Under the pieces are notes generated by a model that was given only the letters and a program-made list of their open reading frames with translations, searched no databases and was not told where the DNA came from. This document shows positions 38,082 through 47,581 of a stretch of DNA of 64,000 nt, piece after piece. Source of the DNA: Shewanella aestuarii (GTDB taxonomy: Bacteria; Pseudomonadota; Gammaproteobacteria; Enterobacterales; Shewanellaceae); contig NZ_CP050313.1 of assembly GCF_011765625.1 (NCBI RefSeq), forward strand, positions 1,856,501 through 1,920,500, read 5' to 3'. The position numbers and the translations under genes are program-made. The stretch's first letter is position 1. Each line of letters begins with the position of its first letter.

Positions 38082-40127
38082 ATGAAAACGTCTTCTGTAT
38101 TATTTGCATTGGTTGCCGCAGGAATGGCATCTTCAGTGTATAGTGCTGAACCCTTTAACGTTCAGCATTTAGTCAATATGAATAAGCTGCATTCCACCGC
38201 AGTTTCCAGCGATGGCAATACCTTGGTTTATGGTGTCAAAGTGATTGACGACAAAGGTGAGGCTAGCTCTGATCTATATACCTTAGATTTAACCAATAAA
38301 AATGCCACTCCACGTCAATTAACTTCAGCTTCTGGTACTGAACATGATGTCAGTTTTAGTGCCGATAATAAAAGTATTTACTTTTTAGCTGCCCGTAATG
38401 GTAGTAGCCAATTATATCAACTTGCTCTAAATGGCGGTGAAGCGGTTCAAGTCAGTGATTTACCGCTCGATGTGAATGGCTACAAACTATCGCAAGACGG
38501 CAAGCAAGTGGTTATGACCATGCGCGTATTTCCTGAGTGTAATGATCTCGCTTGTTCAAAAGAAAAATTCCAAGCGGAAAAAGATCGTAAAACTACTGGC
38601 CGCGAATACAAGCAATTAATGGTACGTCATTGGGATACATGGGAAGATCATGCTCGAAATCATCTGTTTGTGGCGAACCTCAATGGGCAAAAGATTACCA
38701 ATGCAGTTAATGTCACTGCAGGGCGTGATACAGAAACGCCACCAAAGCCATTTTCGGGTATGGAAGAAGTGACTTTTACCCCTGATGGTAAGCACATTGT
38801 TTATAGTGCCAAAGCGCCTAGCAATGATCAGTCTTGGACAACCAACTATGATTTATGGCAAGTTCCTGTCAGCGGCGGTGAAACCATCAATCTTACTGAA
38901 GACAACAAAGCATGGGATGCACAGCCAACATATTCAGCTGACGGCCGTTATTTAGCCTATCTTGCTATGACGAAACCTGGCTTTGAAGCAGACAGATACC
39001 GCATTATGCTTCGCGACAATGTCACAGGCCAAGAAAAAGAAGTCGCACCACTGTGGGATAGAAGTCCACACTCGTTAACCTTCAGCGCAGATGGCAGAAC
39101 CTTATATGTTGGCGCTCAAGATGTTGGTCAAGTGTCAATCTTTGAAGTCAATACTCAGTTTGGCGATGTTCGTCCAATCTACAACAATGGTAGCAATAGC
39201 TTAGTTGCGGTAACCCCTAACAAGATTATCTTCAAAAACGCTTCATTAGTTGAGCCAGGGGATTTGTATTCAGTTACCTTAGAAGGTGAAAACTTAACCC
39301 GTTTGACTGAAGTAAATAAAGATAAACTGGCAAAGATCAAATTTGGCGATTTTGAGCAGTTTAAGTTTAAGGGGTGGAATGATGAAACTGTTCACGGCTA
39401 TTGGATCAAGCCTGCAAATTTCAAAGAAGGTGAAAAATATCCCATTGCCTACCTAGTACATGGTGGTCCTCAAGGTTCATTTGGCAACTCGTTTAGTGGT
39501 CGCTGGAATGCGCAATTGTGGGCTGGGGCCGGTTATGGCGTTGTTATGGTCGATTTTCATGGTTCAACCGGTTATGGCCAAGCATTTACCGATTCAATCA
39601 GCAAAGATTGGGGTGGTAAGCCGCTAGAAGATTTAAAAAAAGGCATGGCGGCAGTGACTGAGCAACAACCATGGTTAGACGCAAACAATGCGTGTGCATT
39701 AGGTGGCTCTTACGGTGGTTACATGATGAACTGGATCCAAGGTCATTGGAATGATGGCTTTAAGTGTTTGATTAACCATGCTGGTTTGTTTGATATGCGT
39801 TCTATGTATTACGTCACAGAAGAGTTATGGTTCCCTGAATATGAATTCGGTGGTACATATAATGACAACAAAGACTTATACGAGAAGTTTAACCCTGTTA
39901 ATTACGTTGAAAATTGGCAGACTCCGATGTTAGTTATTCATGGAGAAAAAGATTTCCGCGTACCTTATGGGCAAGGTCTTGCAGCGTTTAGCTTTATGCA
40001 GCGTAAAGGTATCCCGTCAGAGTTATTAATGTTCCCTGATGAAAATCATTGGATTTTGAATCAAGATAACTTGCAACAGTGGTATAAGAATGTATTTGGT
40101 TGGATGGATCGCTGGACAGCAAAATAA
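38082..40127 (+). CDS. S9-family prolyl oligopeptidase-like peptidase, exported
   Basis: 681 aa. Signal peptide MKTSSVLFALVAAGMASSVYSAE. An N-terminal beta-propeller (residues about 30-400, with repeated DG.YLAYLA-like blades) precedes an alpha/beta hydrolase domain. Catalytic residues: Ser in ALGGSYGGYMMNW, Asp in GEKDFRVPYGQ, His in DENHWILNQ. Likely a periplasmic or outer-membrane-associated dipeptidyl/acyl peptidase. RBS AAGAGAATAT; single gene. Confidence 0.9.
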   Translation: MKTSSVLFALVAAGMASSVYSAEPFNVQHLVNMNKLHSTAVSSDGNTLVYGVKVIDDKGEASSDLYTLDLTNKNATPRQLTSASGTEHDVSFSADNKSIYFLAARNGSSQLYQLALNGGEAVQVSDLPLDVNGYKLSQDGKQVVMTMRVFPECNDLACSKEKFQAEKDRKTTGREYKQLMVRHWDTWEDHARNHLFVANLNGQKITNAVNVTAGRDTETPPKPFSGMEEVTFTPDGKHIVYSAKAPSNDQSWTTNYDLWQVPVSGGETINLTEDNKAWDAQPTYSADGRYLAYLAMTKPGFEADRYRIMLRDNVTGQEKEVAPLWDRSPHSLTFSADGRTLYVGAQDVGQVSIFEVNTQFGDVRPIYNNGSNSLVAVTPNKIIFKNASLVEPGDLYSVTLEGENLTRLTEVNKDKLAKIKFGDFEQFKFKGWNDETVHGYWIKPANFKEGEKYPIAYLVHGGPQGSFGNSFSGRWNAQLWAGAGYGVVMVDFHGSTGYGQAFTDSISKDWGGKPLEDLKKGMAAVTEQQPWLDANNACALGGSYGGYMMNWIQGHWNDGFKCLINHAGLFDMRSMYYVTEELWFPEYEFGGTYNDNKDLYEKFNPVNYVENWQTPMLVIHGEKDFRVPYGQGLAAFSFMQRKGIPSELLMFPDENHWILNQDNLQQWYKNVFGWMDRWTAK

Positions 40128-40144
40128 TCGAGTACTGTAATAAC

Positions 40145-40177
40145 AAAAAGTGATGTAGGCAACTACATCACTTTTTT
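40145..40177. terminator. Bidirectional terminator after the S9 peptidase
   Basis: The 14-bp stem AAAAAGTGATGTAG / CTACATCACTTTTT with a GCAA loop. It is 17 bp after the peptidase stop and 5 bp before the end of the minus-strand small ORF. Confidence 0.88.
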
Positions 40178-40181
40178 GTTT

Positions 40182-40346
40182 CTACGCGGTTTTTTTATTG
40201 AGATACTCGAAACAATGATACTCAGGAATGGCAATTTGAGATGATTTGTTAGGCTTGGTAATCCATAAATAATAAGTCATTCTTCTACGCGAACTACTAA
40301 ATTTACGACTATTATTTTTCTGGCTGACTCTATTACGTAGTGCCAT
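40182..40346 (-). CDS. Candidate small basic protein, 54 aa
   Basis: Starts MALRNRVSQKNNSRKF and ends EYHCFEYLNKKTA before TAG. A clean Shine-Dalgarno AAAGGA lies 5 bases upstream of the ATG, and a terminator follows its stop at once. The N-terminal half is very basic (RNRVSQKNNSRKFSSSRRR), which suggests RNA, DNA or ribosome binding (inference). I do not recognise a family. It occupies most of an otherwise empty spacer. Confidence 0.55.
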   Translation of the reverse strand: MALRNRVSQKNNSRKFSSSRRRMTYYLWITKPNKSSQIAIPEYHCFEYLNKKTA

Positions 40347-40720
40347 ACAAATCCTTTAGTAATTTTGATTACAAAAATTTGAAAAACAAGTTCATATTAT
40401 AGCGTAATTTGTCAGCTAAATCACAAAAAAGCGTCACTTAAATTTCATTTAATTACACAATGTGACTATTATTTATTGTTATTTAGTGTAAGTGAGTGTT
40501 TGGTGTACGATGTTTGATCGTCGTATTTGTTTATATGTAGCTTAATTACGCAATGACAGAGCGTGCATATGAGGTCCTTAACATCAACAAGTGATAAGTA
40601 TTTCTAATCTTAAAGGCACTAAAATAGATAAAAAAACTCATTACCTAAAAAGTCAAACTTACATTAAAGTAGCGCTCTTTTTTATATCAAACCACATAAT
40701 CTATTTTTGAGGATAACTAA
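40347..40720. other. Intergenic region upstream of marC
   Basis: About 370 bp, AT-rich, without an ORF. It should hold the promoters of the divergent 54-aa ORF and marC. I see no clear operator, RNA or repeat. Confidence 0.5.
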
Positions 40721-41353
40721 TTGGATTACATGCTCTATATCAAGTTCTTTTTAGGACTGATTGCCATTATCAACCCTGTTGGGTTGTTGCCGGTGTTTGT
40801 GGGGTTGACCAGTCATCAAACCGAAATAGAAAGGGCACATACTAACAAAGTAGCAAACTTTGCCGTTGTGGTTATTTTGTTAGTCACTATTATTGCTGGT
40901 CAGCATATTCTGAATATGTTCAGTATTTCATTATCTGCTTTTAGAATTGCTGGTGGCAGTTTGATATGTATTATTGCCATGTCGATGCTGCAAGGTAAGA
41001 TCAGTGAAGTTAAACGTAATCAAGAAGAAGATCGTGAATCTTCAGCAATGGAATCGGTTGCGGTTGTTCCTTTGGCTTTACCTCTAATGGCTGGGCCTGG
41101 TGCAATTAGTTCGGTAATTGTGTTTGCTGCGGAACATAACACTCTAATCGATTTTGTTTCTATGTTTGCCACTGTAATCATTTTTGGTTTATTAAGTTGG
41201 GCCTTATTCAATATGGCACCAGTCATTTTTAAGTTACTTGGAAAGACCGGAATTAACGTTATTACCCGTTTAATGGGGCTATTAATGCTATCACTAGGGA
41301 TTGAGATTATTGCTGCAGGCATCAAAGGGCTGTTCCCGAATCTACTAGGATAA
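40721..41353 (+). CDS. MarC-family (YchE-like) integral membrane protein
   Basis: 210 aa, six hydrophobic helices. The start is the TTG at 40721, because GAGGA lies seven bases upstream; ATG 40730 would be 16 bases away. MarC/UPF0056 family signs: FFLGLIAIINPVGLLPVFVGLT at the start, FRIAGGSLICIIAMSM, ALPLMAGPGAISSVI. The INPVG variant suits the YchE group. Function unknown; the family was once linked to antibiotic resistance without support. Confidence 0.88.
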   Translation: MDYMLYIKFFLGLIAIINPVGLLPVFVGLTSHQTEIERAHTNKVANFAVVVILLVTIIAGQHILNMFSISLSAFRIAGGSLICIIAMSMLQGKISEVKRNQEEDRESSAMESVAVVPLALPLMAGPGAISSVIVFAAEHNTLIDFVSMFATVIIFGLLSWALFNMAPVIFKLLGKTGINVITRLMGLLMLSLGIEIIAAGIKGLFPNLLG

Positions 41354-41405
41354 AGATAGATTTGCACAGCAATTGTGCAAACACTTGATAGGTTTGTTTT
41401 TTCAC

Positions 41406-41434
41406 TTGACCACCTATGCCCATTTGCGTAAAGT
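41406..41434 (+). promoter_or_regulatory. tRNA-Ser promoter
   Basis: -35 TTGACC, 17-bp spacer, -10 TAAAGT, followed by the GC-rich AGCGCCCGC discriminator. This is typical of stable-RNA promoters. Confidence 0.7.
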
Positions 41435-41472
41435 AGCGCCCGCAGAGTTGATGACTCTATAATCAATCTATT

Positions 41473-41560
41473 GGTGACGTGTCCGAGTGGCTGAAGGAGC
41501 ACGCCTGGAAAGTGTGTAAAGGGCAACCTTTCGAGAGTTCGAATCTCTCCGTCACCGCCA
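41473..41560 (+). tRNA. tRNA-Ser (GGA)
   Basis: 88 nt with CCA encoded. Acceptor stem GGTGACG / CGTCACC is perfect, discriminator base G. The anticodon loop CTGGAAA holds GGA. A long variable arm as in class II tRNAs. Confidence 0.97.
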
Positions 41561-41566
41561 TTTTAA

Positions 41567-41592
41567 AAAAAGACGTCTTCGGACGTCTTTTT
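41567..41592 (+). terminator. Terminator after tRNA-Ser
   Basis: AAAAAGACGTC-TTCG-GACGTCTTTTT, a UUCG-capped perfect hairpin. Confidence 0.92.
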
Positions 41593-41689
41593 GCTATCTG
41601 ATTTTTCCCTACAATGAATCAAATTTGTATCTATCCCTTGTTTGGTTAACTATATTGCCAGTAGTTATTTAAGCTATATAGGACTCATT

Positions 41690-42085
41690 ATGCTGCGAAC
41701 TTTTAATACCGAAGATGCCAGCCAAATATTTGTAGGGGCGTTTGCGTTAGCCGTACCAATTGCTTTTTCAGAAGAAGCATGGCGTTTGGGTGCCACGCTT
41801 CCTACTATCAATTTATTGATGTTATTCGGTTTGTCAGTACTTTTTCTCGCTATTTATAGTTACCAAAGTGTGTTTCAAAAAAATATCCGCACTCGTAAAT
41901 GGAGTTTTATTTTTCGTTTGATTATTGCTTACGTTATTACTGCGTTAGTGGTGGCGTTAGTTTTACTTTGTTTAGATAAGTTACCATTATTTTCAGAACC
42001 TTTGCTGTCTTTTAAACGTATTATCGTCATCGCTATGCCGGCATCGATGGGAGCGATTGTGGTGGATAGTTTTGACAAAGAATGA
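41690..42085 (+). CDS. DUF2391-like membrane protein
   Basis: 131 aa from ATG 41690 (MLRTFNTEDASQIFVG), with AGGA upstream. The upstream ORF extension (MVNYIASSYLSYIGLI) is not used. Four hydrophobic segments; the motif GAFALAVPIAFSEEAWRLG resembles the DUF2391 (TIGR02587) integral membrane family. Function unknown. Confidence 0.65.
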   Translation: MLRTFNTEDASQIFVGAFALAVPIAFSEEAWRLGATLPTINLLMLFGLSVLFLAIYSYQSVFQKNIRTRKWSFIFRLIIAYVITALVVALVLLCLDKLPLFSEPLLSFKRIIVIAMPASMGAIVVDSFDKE

Positions 42086-42152
42086 TTAAACACATCTTTG
42101 GTTAGCAATTTGATTTATAATAACCACAATTTTGTTTGTTCGAGTTTTTATT

Positions 42153-43412
42153 ATGTCGTTTGATTCACTGGGTCTTAATCTTGCTATTGTTCAAAATCTT
42201 GTTGCTGTTGGCTATCAACAGCCAACACCTATCCAACAGCAAGCGATTCCTTTAATTTTAAATGGTAAAAATGTCATTGCTGCTGCGCAAACAGGAACAG
42301 GTAAAACCGCAAGCTTTGTGTTGCCAATATTAAACAAGCTGGCGAGTGGCGAAACTCAGCGTAAAAAGCGTATGCGGGCATTGATTTTAGCACCTACCCG
42401 TGAGCTGGCTTCTCAGGTTCAGCAAAATATTGAACGATATGCTACAGGACTAAACCTTAAATCGATGGCAATGTATGGCGGCGTTGATAGTGCGCCACAG
42501 AAAAAAGCATTAATTGAGGGGATTGATATTGTCGTGGCTACGCCGGGAAGGTTACTTGATCTTTATACCCAACGAGCGCTGCATTTTGATGAACTCGAAG
42601 TGTTAGTTTTAGATGAAGCCGATCGCATGCTTGATATGGGATTTATTGAAGACATTAATAAGATTCTAGAAAAGCTACCAGAAGCTCGTCAAAATTTGCT
42701 TTTTTCAGCAACCTTATCAAATCAAGTAAGAGTTTTAGCAAAAACTGCGGTACGTAATGCCGTTGAGATTACCTTAAACAAGCAAGCGTCTAGTAAGCCA
42801 CAAATTGAACAGTGGATCACCACGGTAGACAAAGATAGAAAATCTGCTCTATTAAGCCATTTGATCAACGAAAATAATTGGTCGCAAGCGCTTATTTTTA
42901 TCGAAACCAAACAAGGTGCAGCAAAGTTAGTTAGTCAATTAGACAAACGGGGTATTACTGCAGATTGTATTCATGGTGGTCGTAGCCAAGCGGTGCGCGA
43001 ACAATTATTACATGACTTTAAGCTAGGTAATATACAGTTTTTAATTGCCACAGGGGTTGCTGCCCGTGGGATTGATATTGATGATTTACCCATAGTCATA
43101 AATTACGACTTACCGTTTCCTGCTGATGATTATATACACCGTATTGGACGAACTGGCCGAGCGGGCGCTACTGGCTTAGCGATTTCTTTAGTCTCTAAAG
43201 ATGATTTCAAAAATTTGTGCATGATTGAAAGCCGATTAGGTCATTTGCTTGAGCGTAAAGAGATTGAAGGATTTGAGCCTAAAAAACCTATTCCAATTTC
43301 TGTGTTGAATTTTGTCCCTAAAGCCAGAAGGCATAAAGACAATGATAAGCAACAAGACAAACCTACATTAAGCCAAGGAAAACCTCAGGTGAGGGGGATC
43401 GTCGTTCGATAA
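42153..43412 (+). CDS. rhlE: DEAD-box RNA helicase RhlE, C-terminal tail frameshifted
   Basis: Start ATG 42153 (MSFDSLGLNLAIVQ). Helicase motifs in order: Q-motif PTPIQQQAIPL, AAQTGTGKTASFVLP (motif I), PTRELASQV (Ia), VLDEADRMLDMGF (II, DEAD), FSATL (III, SAT), IATGVAARGIDI (V), HRIGRTGRAG (VI). The stop TAA at 43410 seems premature: one extra G in the G5 run at 43393-43397 would open a further 34 residues (DRRSIKSDESRHQ... NPWNLPK) ending at 43513, just before the terminator. The tail is Arg/Ser/Asp-rich as in RhlE proteins. The helicase core is intact. Confidence 0.93.
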   Translation: MSFDSLGLNLAIVQNLVAVGYQQPTPIQQQAIPLILNGKNVIAAAQTGTGKTASFVLPILNKLASGETQRKKRMRALILAPTRELASQVQQNIERYATGLNLKSMAMYGGVDSAPQKKALIEGIDIVVATPGRLLDLYTQRALHFDELEVLVLDEADRMLDMGFIEDINKILEKLPEARQNLLFSATLSNQVRVLAKTAVRNAVEITLNKQASSKPQIEQWITTVDKDRKSALLSHLINENNWSQALIFIETKQGAAKLVSQLDKRGITADCIHGGRSQAVREQLLHDFKLGNIQFLIATGVAARGIDIDDLPIVINYDLPFPADDYIHRIGRTGRAGATGLAISLVSKDDFKNLCMIESRLGHLLERKEIEGFEPKKPIPISVLNFVPKARRHKDNDKQQDKPTLSQGKPQVRGIVVR

Positions 43413-43540
43413 AATCAGATGAAAGTCGTCATCAAGACTCACGAGCTTCTCGTCATGGAAAAACTCAGCATTTAACTCCGTTACCACCCAATCCATGGAA
43501 CTTACCTAAATAGGTTTGGTTGGTAAAGTGGAATATTAGA

Positions 43541-43567
43541 AAGGCGATCTTCGGATCGTCTTTTTTT
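43541..43567 (+). terminator. Terminator after rhlE
   Basis: AAGGCGATC-TTCG-GATCGTCTT with a T-run, 27 bp after the restored rhlE stop at 43513. Confidence 0.88.
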
Positions 43568-43740
43568 GTTGATAATTTTTCAACATTAAACGCCAAATTA
43601 AAAAACTCACCTAAATAGTGTGACAAAACGTGTCTAAGACATAAAAGCTACTGCAACTATAATCCGAAAGTGGTTAACTATCTTAATATGGCTTTCAGCC
43701 AAGTTTTTGTGTCATTTATGATAAAAATATAGGAATAATA

Positions 43741-45507
43741 ATGAAAAAAGCCCTTATATCGCTTTCAATAGCACTGGCATTAACCGGTATGGTGGGTTGT
43801 CAGTCAAGCCCACAACAAGTCAACCAGCAAGCAGATCAATTTACTACCCAGATATCTTTCGAACAGTTTTCAACACAGTTTATTGATGATTTATGGCAAT
43901 TGTCACCTACATGGGCCATGTATAACGGTAAACACATCAATGATGGTTATTTAGAAATCCCTAATCAAGCTAACCGTGACAAAACCCTCGCTTTTATCAA
44001 TACACAACGGGGATGGCTAAAAACTTTTAATCAACAGACATTATCTGCAAGTAATTTAATTGATTATCAGTTGATTAATAACCTTTTAAATAAACTAGAT
44101 TGGCAAATCACCACGTTTAAGTCATGGCAATGGGATCCATCAAACTACAACGTAGCAGGGGGATTTGCGCAAATTATTAATGAAGATTTTGCACCCTTAG
44201 ATCAGCGTTTAGCATCAGTTGTTGCTCGTTTAGAAAACGTACCAGCATATTACCAAGCAGCAAGAGACAATATAAACGATCCCACTTTGACCCATACCCA
44301 ATTAGCCATTCAACAAAACCGTGGCGCTTTTTCCGTATTGAACGATGAGCTTGTACAAAAAGTTAATGATTCAGGTTTATCAAACGAACAAAAGGCATTA
44401 TTTCAACAAAGATTTACATCAGCAATCAAGGCGATAAACGAACATATTGACTGGCTACTCGCGTTAGAAACCAAGCTAAAAGCAGAAGGCTCACGTGATT
44501 TTAGAATTGGCGCGGAGCTTTACGAACAGAAGTTTGCTTTAGATATTCAAGCAGGCATGACGGCAAAGCAGTTATTTGAAAAAGCGGTGGCAGATAAAAA
44601 CCGAGTTCAAGCGGAAATGGCCAAAATAACAGCCACGATTTGGTCAAAGTACTTTGATATTCCAAAACCTACCGATGACAAAAAAGCCATTAGACTACTT
44701 ATTGATAAACTTTCAGCTAAACATGTCAAACGTGATGAGTTTGTCGAGGAAGTGCGCAAACAAATACCTGAACTCATCAAATTTGTTAACGATAAAAATC
44801 TGATCACTTTAGATCTTAATAAGCCGTTAGTGGTTCGTGAAACTCCTGAATATATGCGTGGATTCGCAGGGGCATCCATCAGTGCGCCAGGCCCTTATGA
44901 TAAAGGCGGCAATACCTATTATAACGTGACGCCACTTGATCATATGAGTAATGAATCAGCTGAGAGTTACTTACGTGAATATAATCATTGGATACTTCAA
45001 GTTCTTAATATCCATGAAGCAATACCAGGGCATTACACTCAACTGGTCTATGCCAATGAATCTCCAAGTTTGGTTAAAAGCTTATTTGGCAATGGCGCGA
45101 TGATAGAAGGTTGGGCGGTTTATACGGAACGTATGATGCTGGAAGAAGGCTATGGAAACTTTGAACCCGAAATGTGGCTGATGTATTACAAATGGAACTT
45201 ACGTGTTATTGCCAACACTATTTTAGATTACAGCATTCAAGTTAATGGTATGGGTGAAGAAGAAGCCATTGCTTTAATGGAAAACGAAGCATTTCAACAA
45301 CGAGCAGAAGCTGAGGGTAAGTGGCGACGTGCGACCCTAAGCCAAGTGCAGCTAACCAGTTATTATTCTGGTTATCGGGAAATATACGATTTACGTGAAG
45401 AATTAAAACTTAAGCAGGGTGAAGCCTTTAACTTGAAACAGTTTCATGAGCAATTTTTGAGTTATGGCAGCGCACCTGTGAAATACATTAAACAACTGAT
45501 GAATTAA
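43741..45507 (+). CDS. DUF885-family lipoprotein, putative metallopeptidase
   Basis: 588 aa. The lipoprotein signal peptide ends at the lipobox LTGMVGC (Cys 20). The DUF885 core contains the HEAIPGHYTQL zinc-binding-like motif (HExxPGH) and GWAVYTERMMLEEG with a further Glu. DUF885 proteins are M32-like peptidases found in gammaproteobacterial envelopes, possibly dipeptidases. Start ATG 43741 with TAGGAA upstream. Single gene. Confidence 0.88.
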   Translation: MKKALISLSIALALTGMVGCQSSPQQVNQQADQFTTQISFEQFSTQFIDDLWQLSPTWAMYNGKHINDGYLEIPNQANRDKTLAFINTQRGWLKTFNQQTLSASNLIDYQLINNLLNKLDWQITTFKSWQWDPSNYNVAGGFAQIINEDFAPLDQRLASVVARLENVPAYYQAARDNINDPTLTHTQLAIQQNRGAFSVLNDELVQKVNDSGLSNEQKALFQQRFTSAIKAINEHIDWLLALETKLKAEGSRDFRIGAELYEQKFALDIQAGMTAKQLFEKAVADKNRVQAEMAKITATIWSKYFDIPKPTDDKKAIRLLIDKLSAKHVKRDEFVEEVRKQIPELIKFVNDKNLITLDLNKPLVVRETPEYMRGFAGASISAPGPYDKGGNTYYNVTPLDHMSNESAESYLREYNHWILQVLNIHEAIPGHYTQLVYANESPSLVKSLFGNGAMIEGWAVYTERMMLEEGYGNFEPEMWLMYYKWNLRVIANTILDYSIQVNGMGEEEAIALMENEAFQQRAEAEGKWRRATLSQVQLTSYYSGYREIYDLREELKLKQGEAFNLKQFHEQFLSYGSAPVKYIKQLMN

Positions 45508-45530
45508 TATTTGTAGAATATCGAAAAATT

Positions 45531-45556
45531 AGCCTGAACTTTCAGGCTTTTTTTTA
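45531..45556 (+). terminator. Terminator after the DUF885 gene
   Basis: AGCCTGAA / TTCAGGCT followed by a T-run. Confidence 0.88.
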
Positions 45557-45623
45557 GCATTTTATTGGCATTAACAAAACTTCATGTTAATCTTAATGCA
45601 AATAATTATCATTTGGATGATAA

Positions 45624-46286
45624 GTGGCAGTGGAACAAATATTATTAATTGATAAAAACCTTGAGCACCAGTTTAGCGAACAACTTGTAGAGGTTGGATT
45701 TAATATCTATAAGGTAGACAATGCCTTAATGGCAATGAATCAGTTAAAAGAAAATACCTTTCAAGCAATCTTATTAGATTTATCGATTCCTAGATTAGAT
45801 TCATTTACCTTCTTAATGGCTAAAAAGTGCACCACACCGATTATCGCCTTAGCCGATAAAGACACCCTGTTAGAACGTTTAAATGCGTTTGAACTAGGGG
45901 TAGATGATTACCTGTCAAAACCTCATGACTTACGTGAATTACAACTGCGATTAAAGGTAATTAAAAGACACACCTCAAGACAACAACCTTTGCAGCAATC
46001 GATTAATATTGAGTTTGACGATGAACAATTCAAACTTTATTTTCAAGAAACTCAAATAGAGCTGACTCATACTGAATTTCGCCTTTTCAAATACCTTTAT
46101 GATAGGCAACCGACGGTTGTGACGAAAGCCGAGTTGCAACAACGAGTACTGCATAAGAGTTTAGGTAAGTTTGATCGCAACCTTGATATGCATATCAGCA
46201 ATACTAGGCGTAAATTAGCACAAGGTAATTTACCTCGAGAATTAATCAATACCGTTAGAGGGAAAGGTTACAGCATTTGCTTTTAA
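45624..46286 (+). CDS. OmpR-family response regulator, orphan and atypical
   Basis: 220 aa from GTG 45624, with GGATGA upstream; a second GTG at 45630 is possible. The receiver domain keeps the phospho-acceptor Asp in ILLDLSIPRLD and the Lys in YLSKPHDL. The usual acidic pair reads LIDKN and the conserved Thr/Ser position reads ALAD, so normal phosphorylation is in doubt. The C-terminal winged helix is typical (FRLFKYLYDRQPTVVTKAEL, NTVRGKGYSICF). No histidine kinase lies nearby. Confidence 0.86.
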   Translation: MAVEQILLIDKNLEHQFSEQLVEVGFNIYKVDNALMAMNQLKENTFQAILLDLSIPRLDSFTFLMAKKCTTPIIALADKDTLLERLNAFELGVDDYLSKPHDLRELQLRLKVIKRHTSRQQPLQQSINIEFDDEQFKLYFQETQIELTHTEFRLFKYLYDRQPTVVTKAELQQRVLHKSLGKFDRNLDMHISNTRRKLAQGNLPRELINTVRGKGYSICF

Positions 46287-46404
46287 CCCATCGAAAGCTT
46301 TTACGGTTCACTCTACTTGCTGCATTTGGTAAGCTATGCCGATAAAAACGGTCAGTGAAATAACTCGACCCTATGCGATAGCAACTTACTTGAAAGGATT
46401 ACCT

Positions 46405-47529
46405 ATGCGGATCAGTGCAAATTTTGATGGCGGCAATATTGAAGTCATTAACATAGACAAACACGATGATATACAGTTAGCTATCAGACCTGATTTTGGC
46501 GGCGAGTTTTATCAATGGTTTAACTTTCGATTTGAAGGCGAAGTTGGGCAAACATATAGCTTAAATATCACCAATGCGGGTCAAGCTTCCTACCCTAAAG
46601 GTTGGGAAGATTATCAAGCGGTTGCAAGTTATGATCGCCAATCTTGGTTTCGCCTACCAACCCAATATCAAGATGGAAAATTAACCATTCAAGTAGACCT
46701 CGATTGTGAAGCTATCCAAATAGCTTATTTCGCCCCTTATAGTTATGAACGTCATTTAGATTTAATCAGTGAAGTGCAAATGCACCCTGCTGTTAACCTT
46801 GAACATTTAGGGTTAACACTTGATGGCCGTGATATGACATTACTCAAAATTGGTGATGGTGACCAAGAAAAGAAAAACATTTGGATCACAGCGCGTCAGC
46901 ATCCTGGTGAAACCATGGCCGAATGGTTAGTTGAAGGTTTGCTTAATCAACTATTAGATAGCGATAATCCAACATCAAAAGCATTATTAGATAAAGCTAA
47001 CTTTTATATCGTGCCCAACATGAACCCTGATGGCAGTGCTCGTGGACATCTTCGCACTAATGCCGTTGGTACCAACTTAAATCGTGAATGGCAAAACCCA
47101 AGCTTAGAAAAGAGCCCAGAGGTTTATTATGTTGTTAATAAGATGCACCAAACAGGTGTAGATTTGTTTTATGACGTACATGGTGATGAAGGTTTACCTT
47201 ACGTATTTTTGGCTGGTTGTGAAGGTGTACCAAACTACACCGACAAAATGGCACAATTACAAGCTAAGTTTGTTAGTGCTCTTCAGTTGGCCAGTGCCGA
47301 TTTTCAAACTGAATTTGGATATGAAAAGGACCAACCGGGCCAAGCGAACTTAACTGTTGGTTCAAACTGGGTTGCCAATACCTTCCAGTGTTTATCAAAT
47401 ACACTTGAAATGCCATTTAAAGACAATGCCAATTTGGCTGATCCATTTTTAGGTTGGTCACCTGAGCGCAGTATTTATCTTGGCGAAGCATCGTTAATTG
47501 CGATGTTAGCTGTAGTGGATGATCTCTAA
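46405..47529 (+). CDS. M14-family zinc carboxypeptidase with beta-sandwich N-domain
   Basis: 374 aa from ATG 46405 (MRISANFDGGNIEV); AAGGA lies six bases upstream, and the ORF extension (MPIKTVSEITRP...) is not used. The N-terminal beta-sandwich (cytosolic-carboxypeptidase type) is followed by the M14 domain. Zinc ligands: His/Glu in TARQHPGETMAEW and His in FYDVHGDEGLPYVF; the catalytic Glu is in NTLEMPFKDN. It resembles the deglutamylase-like cytosolic CCP/M14D group rather than secreted carboxypeptidases. No signal peptide. Confidence 0.9.
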   Translation: MRISANFDGGNIEVINIDKHDDIQLAIRPDFGGEFYQWFNFRFEGEVGQTYSLNITNAGQASYPKGWEDYQAVASYDRQSWFRLPTQYQDGKLTIQVDLDCEAIQIAYFAPYSYERHLDLISEVQMHPAVNLEHLGLTLDGRDMTLLKIGDGDQEKKNIWITARQHPGETMAEWLVEGLLNQLLDSDNPTSKALLDKANFYIVPNMNPDGSARGHLRTNAVGTNLNREWQNPSLEKSPEVYYVVNKMHQTGVDLFYDVHGDEGLPYVFLAGCEGVPNYTDKMAQLQAKFVSALQLASADFQTEFGYEKDQPGQANLTVGSNWVANTFQCLSNTLEMPFKDNANLADPFLGWSPERSIYLGEASLIAMLAVVDDL

Positions 47530-47581
47530 GCTAATTTTTAAGGTATTTAATTACGTAAGGTAATAAACAAAGGTTTTTGTT

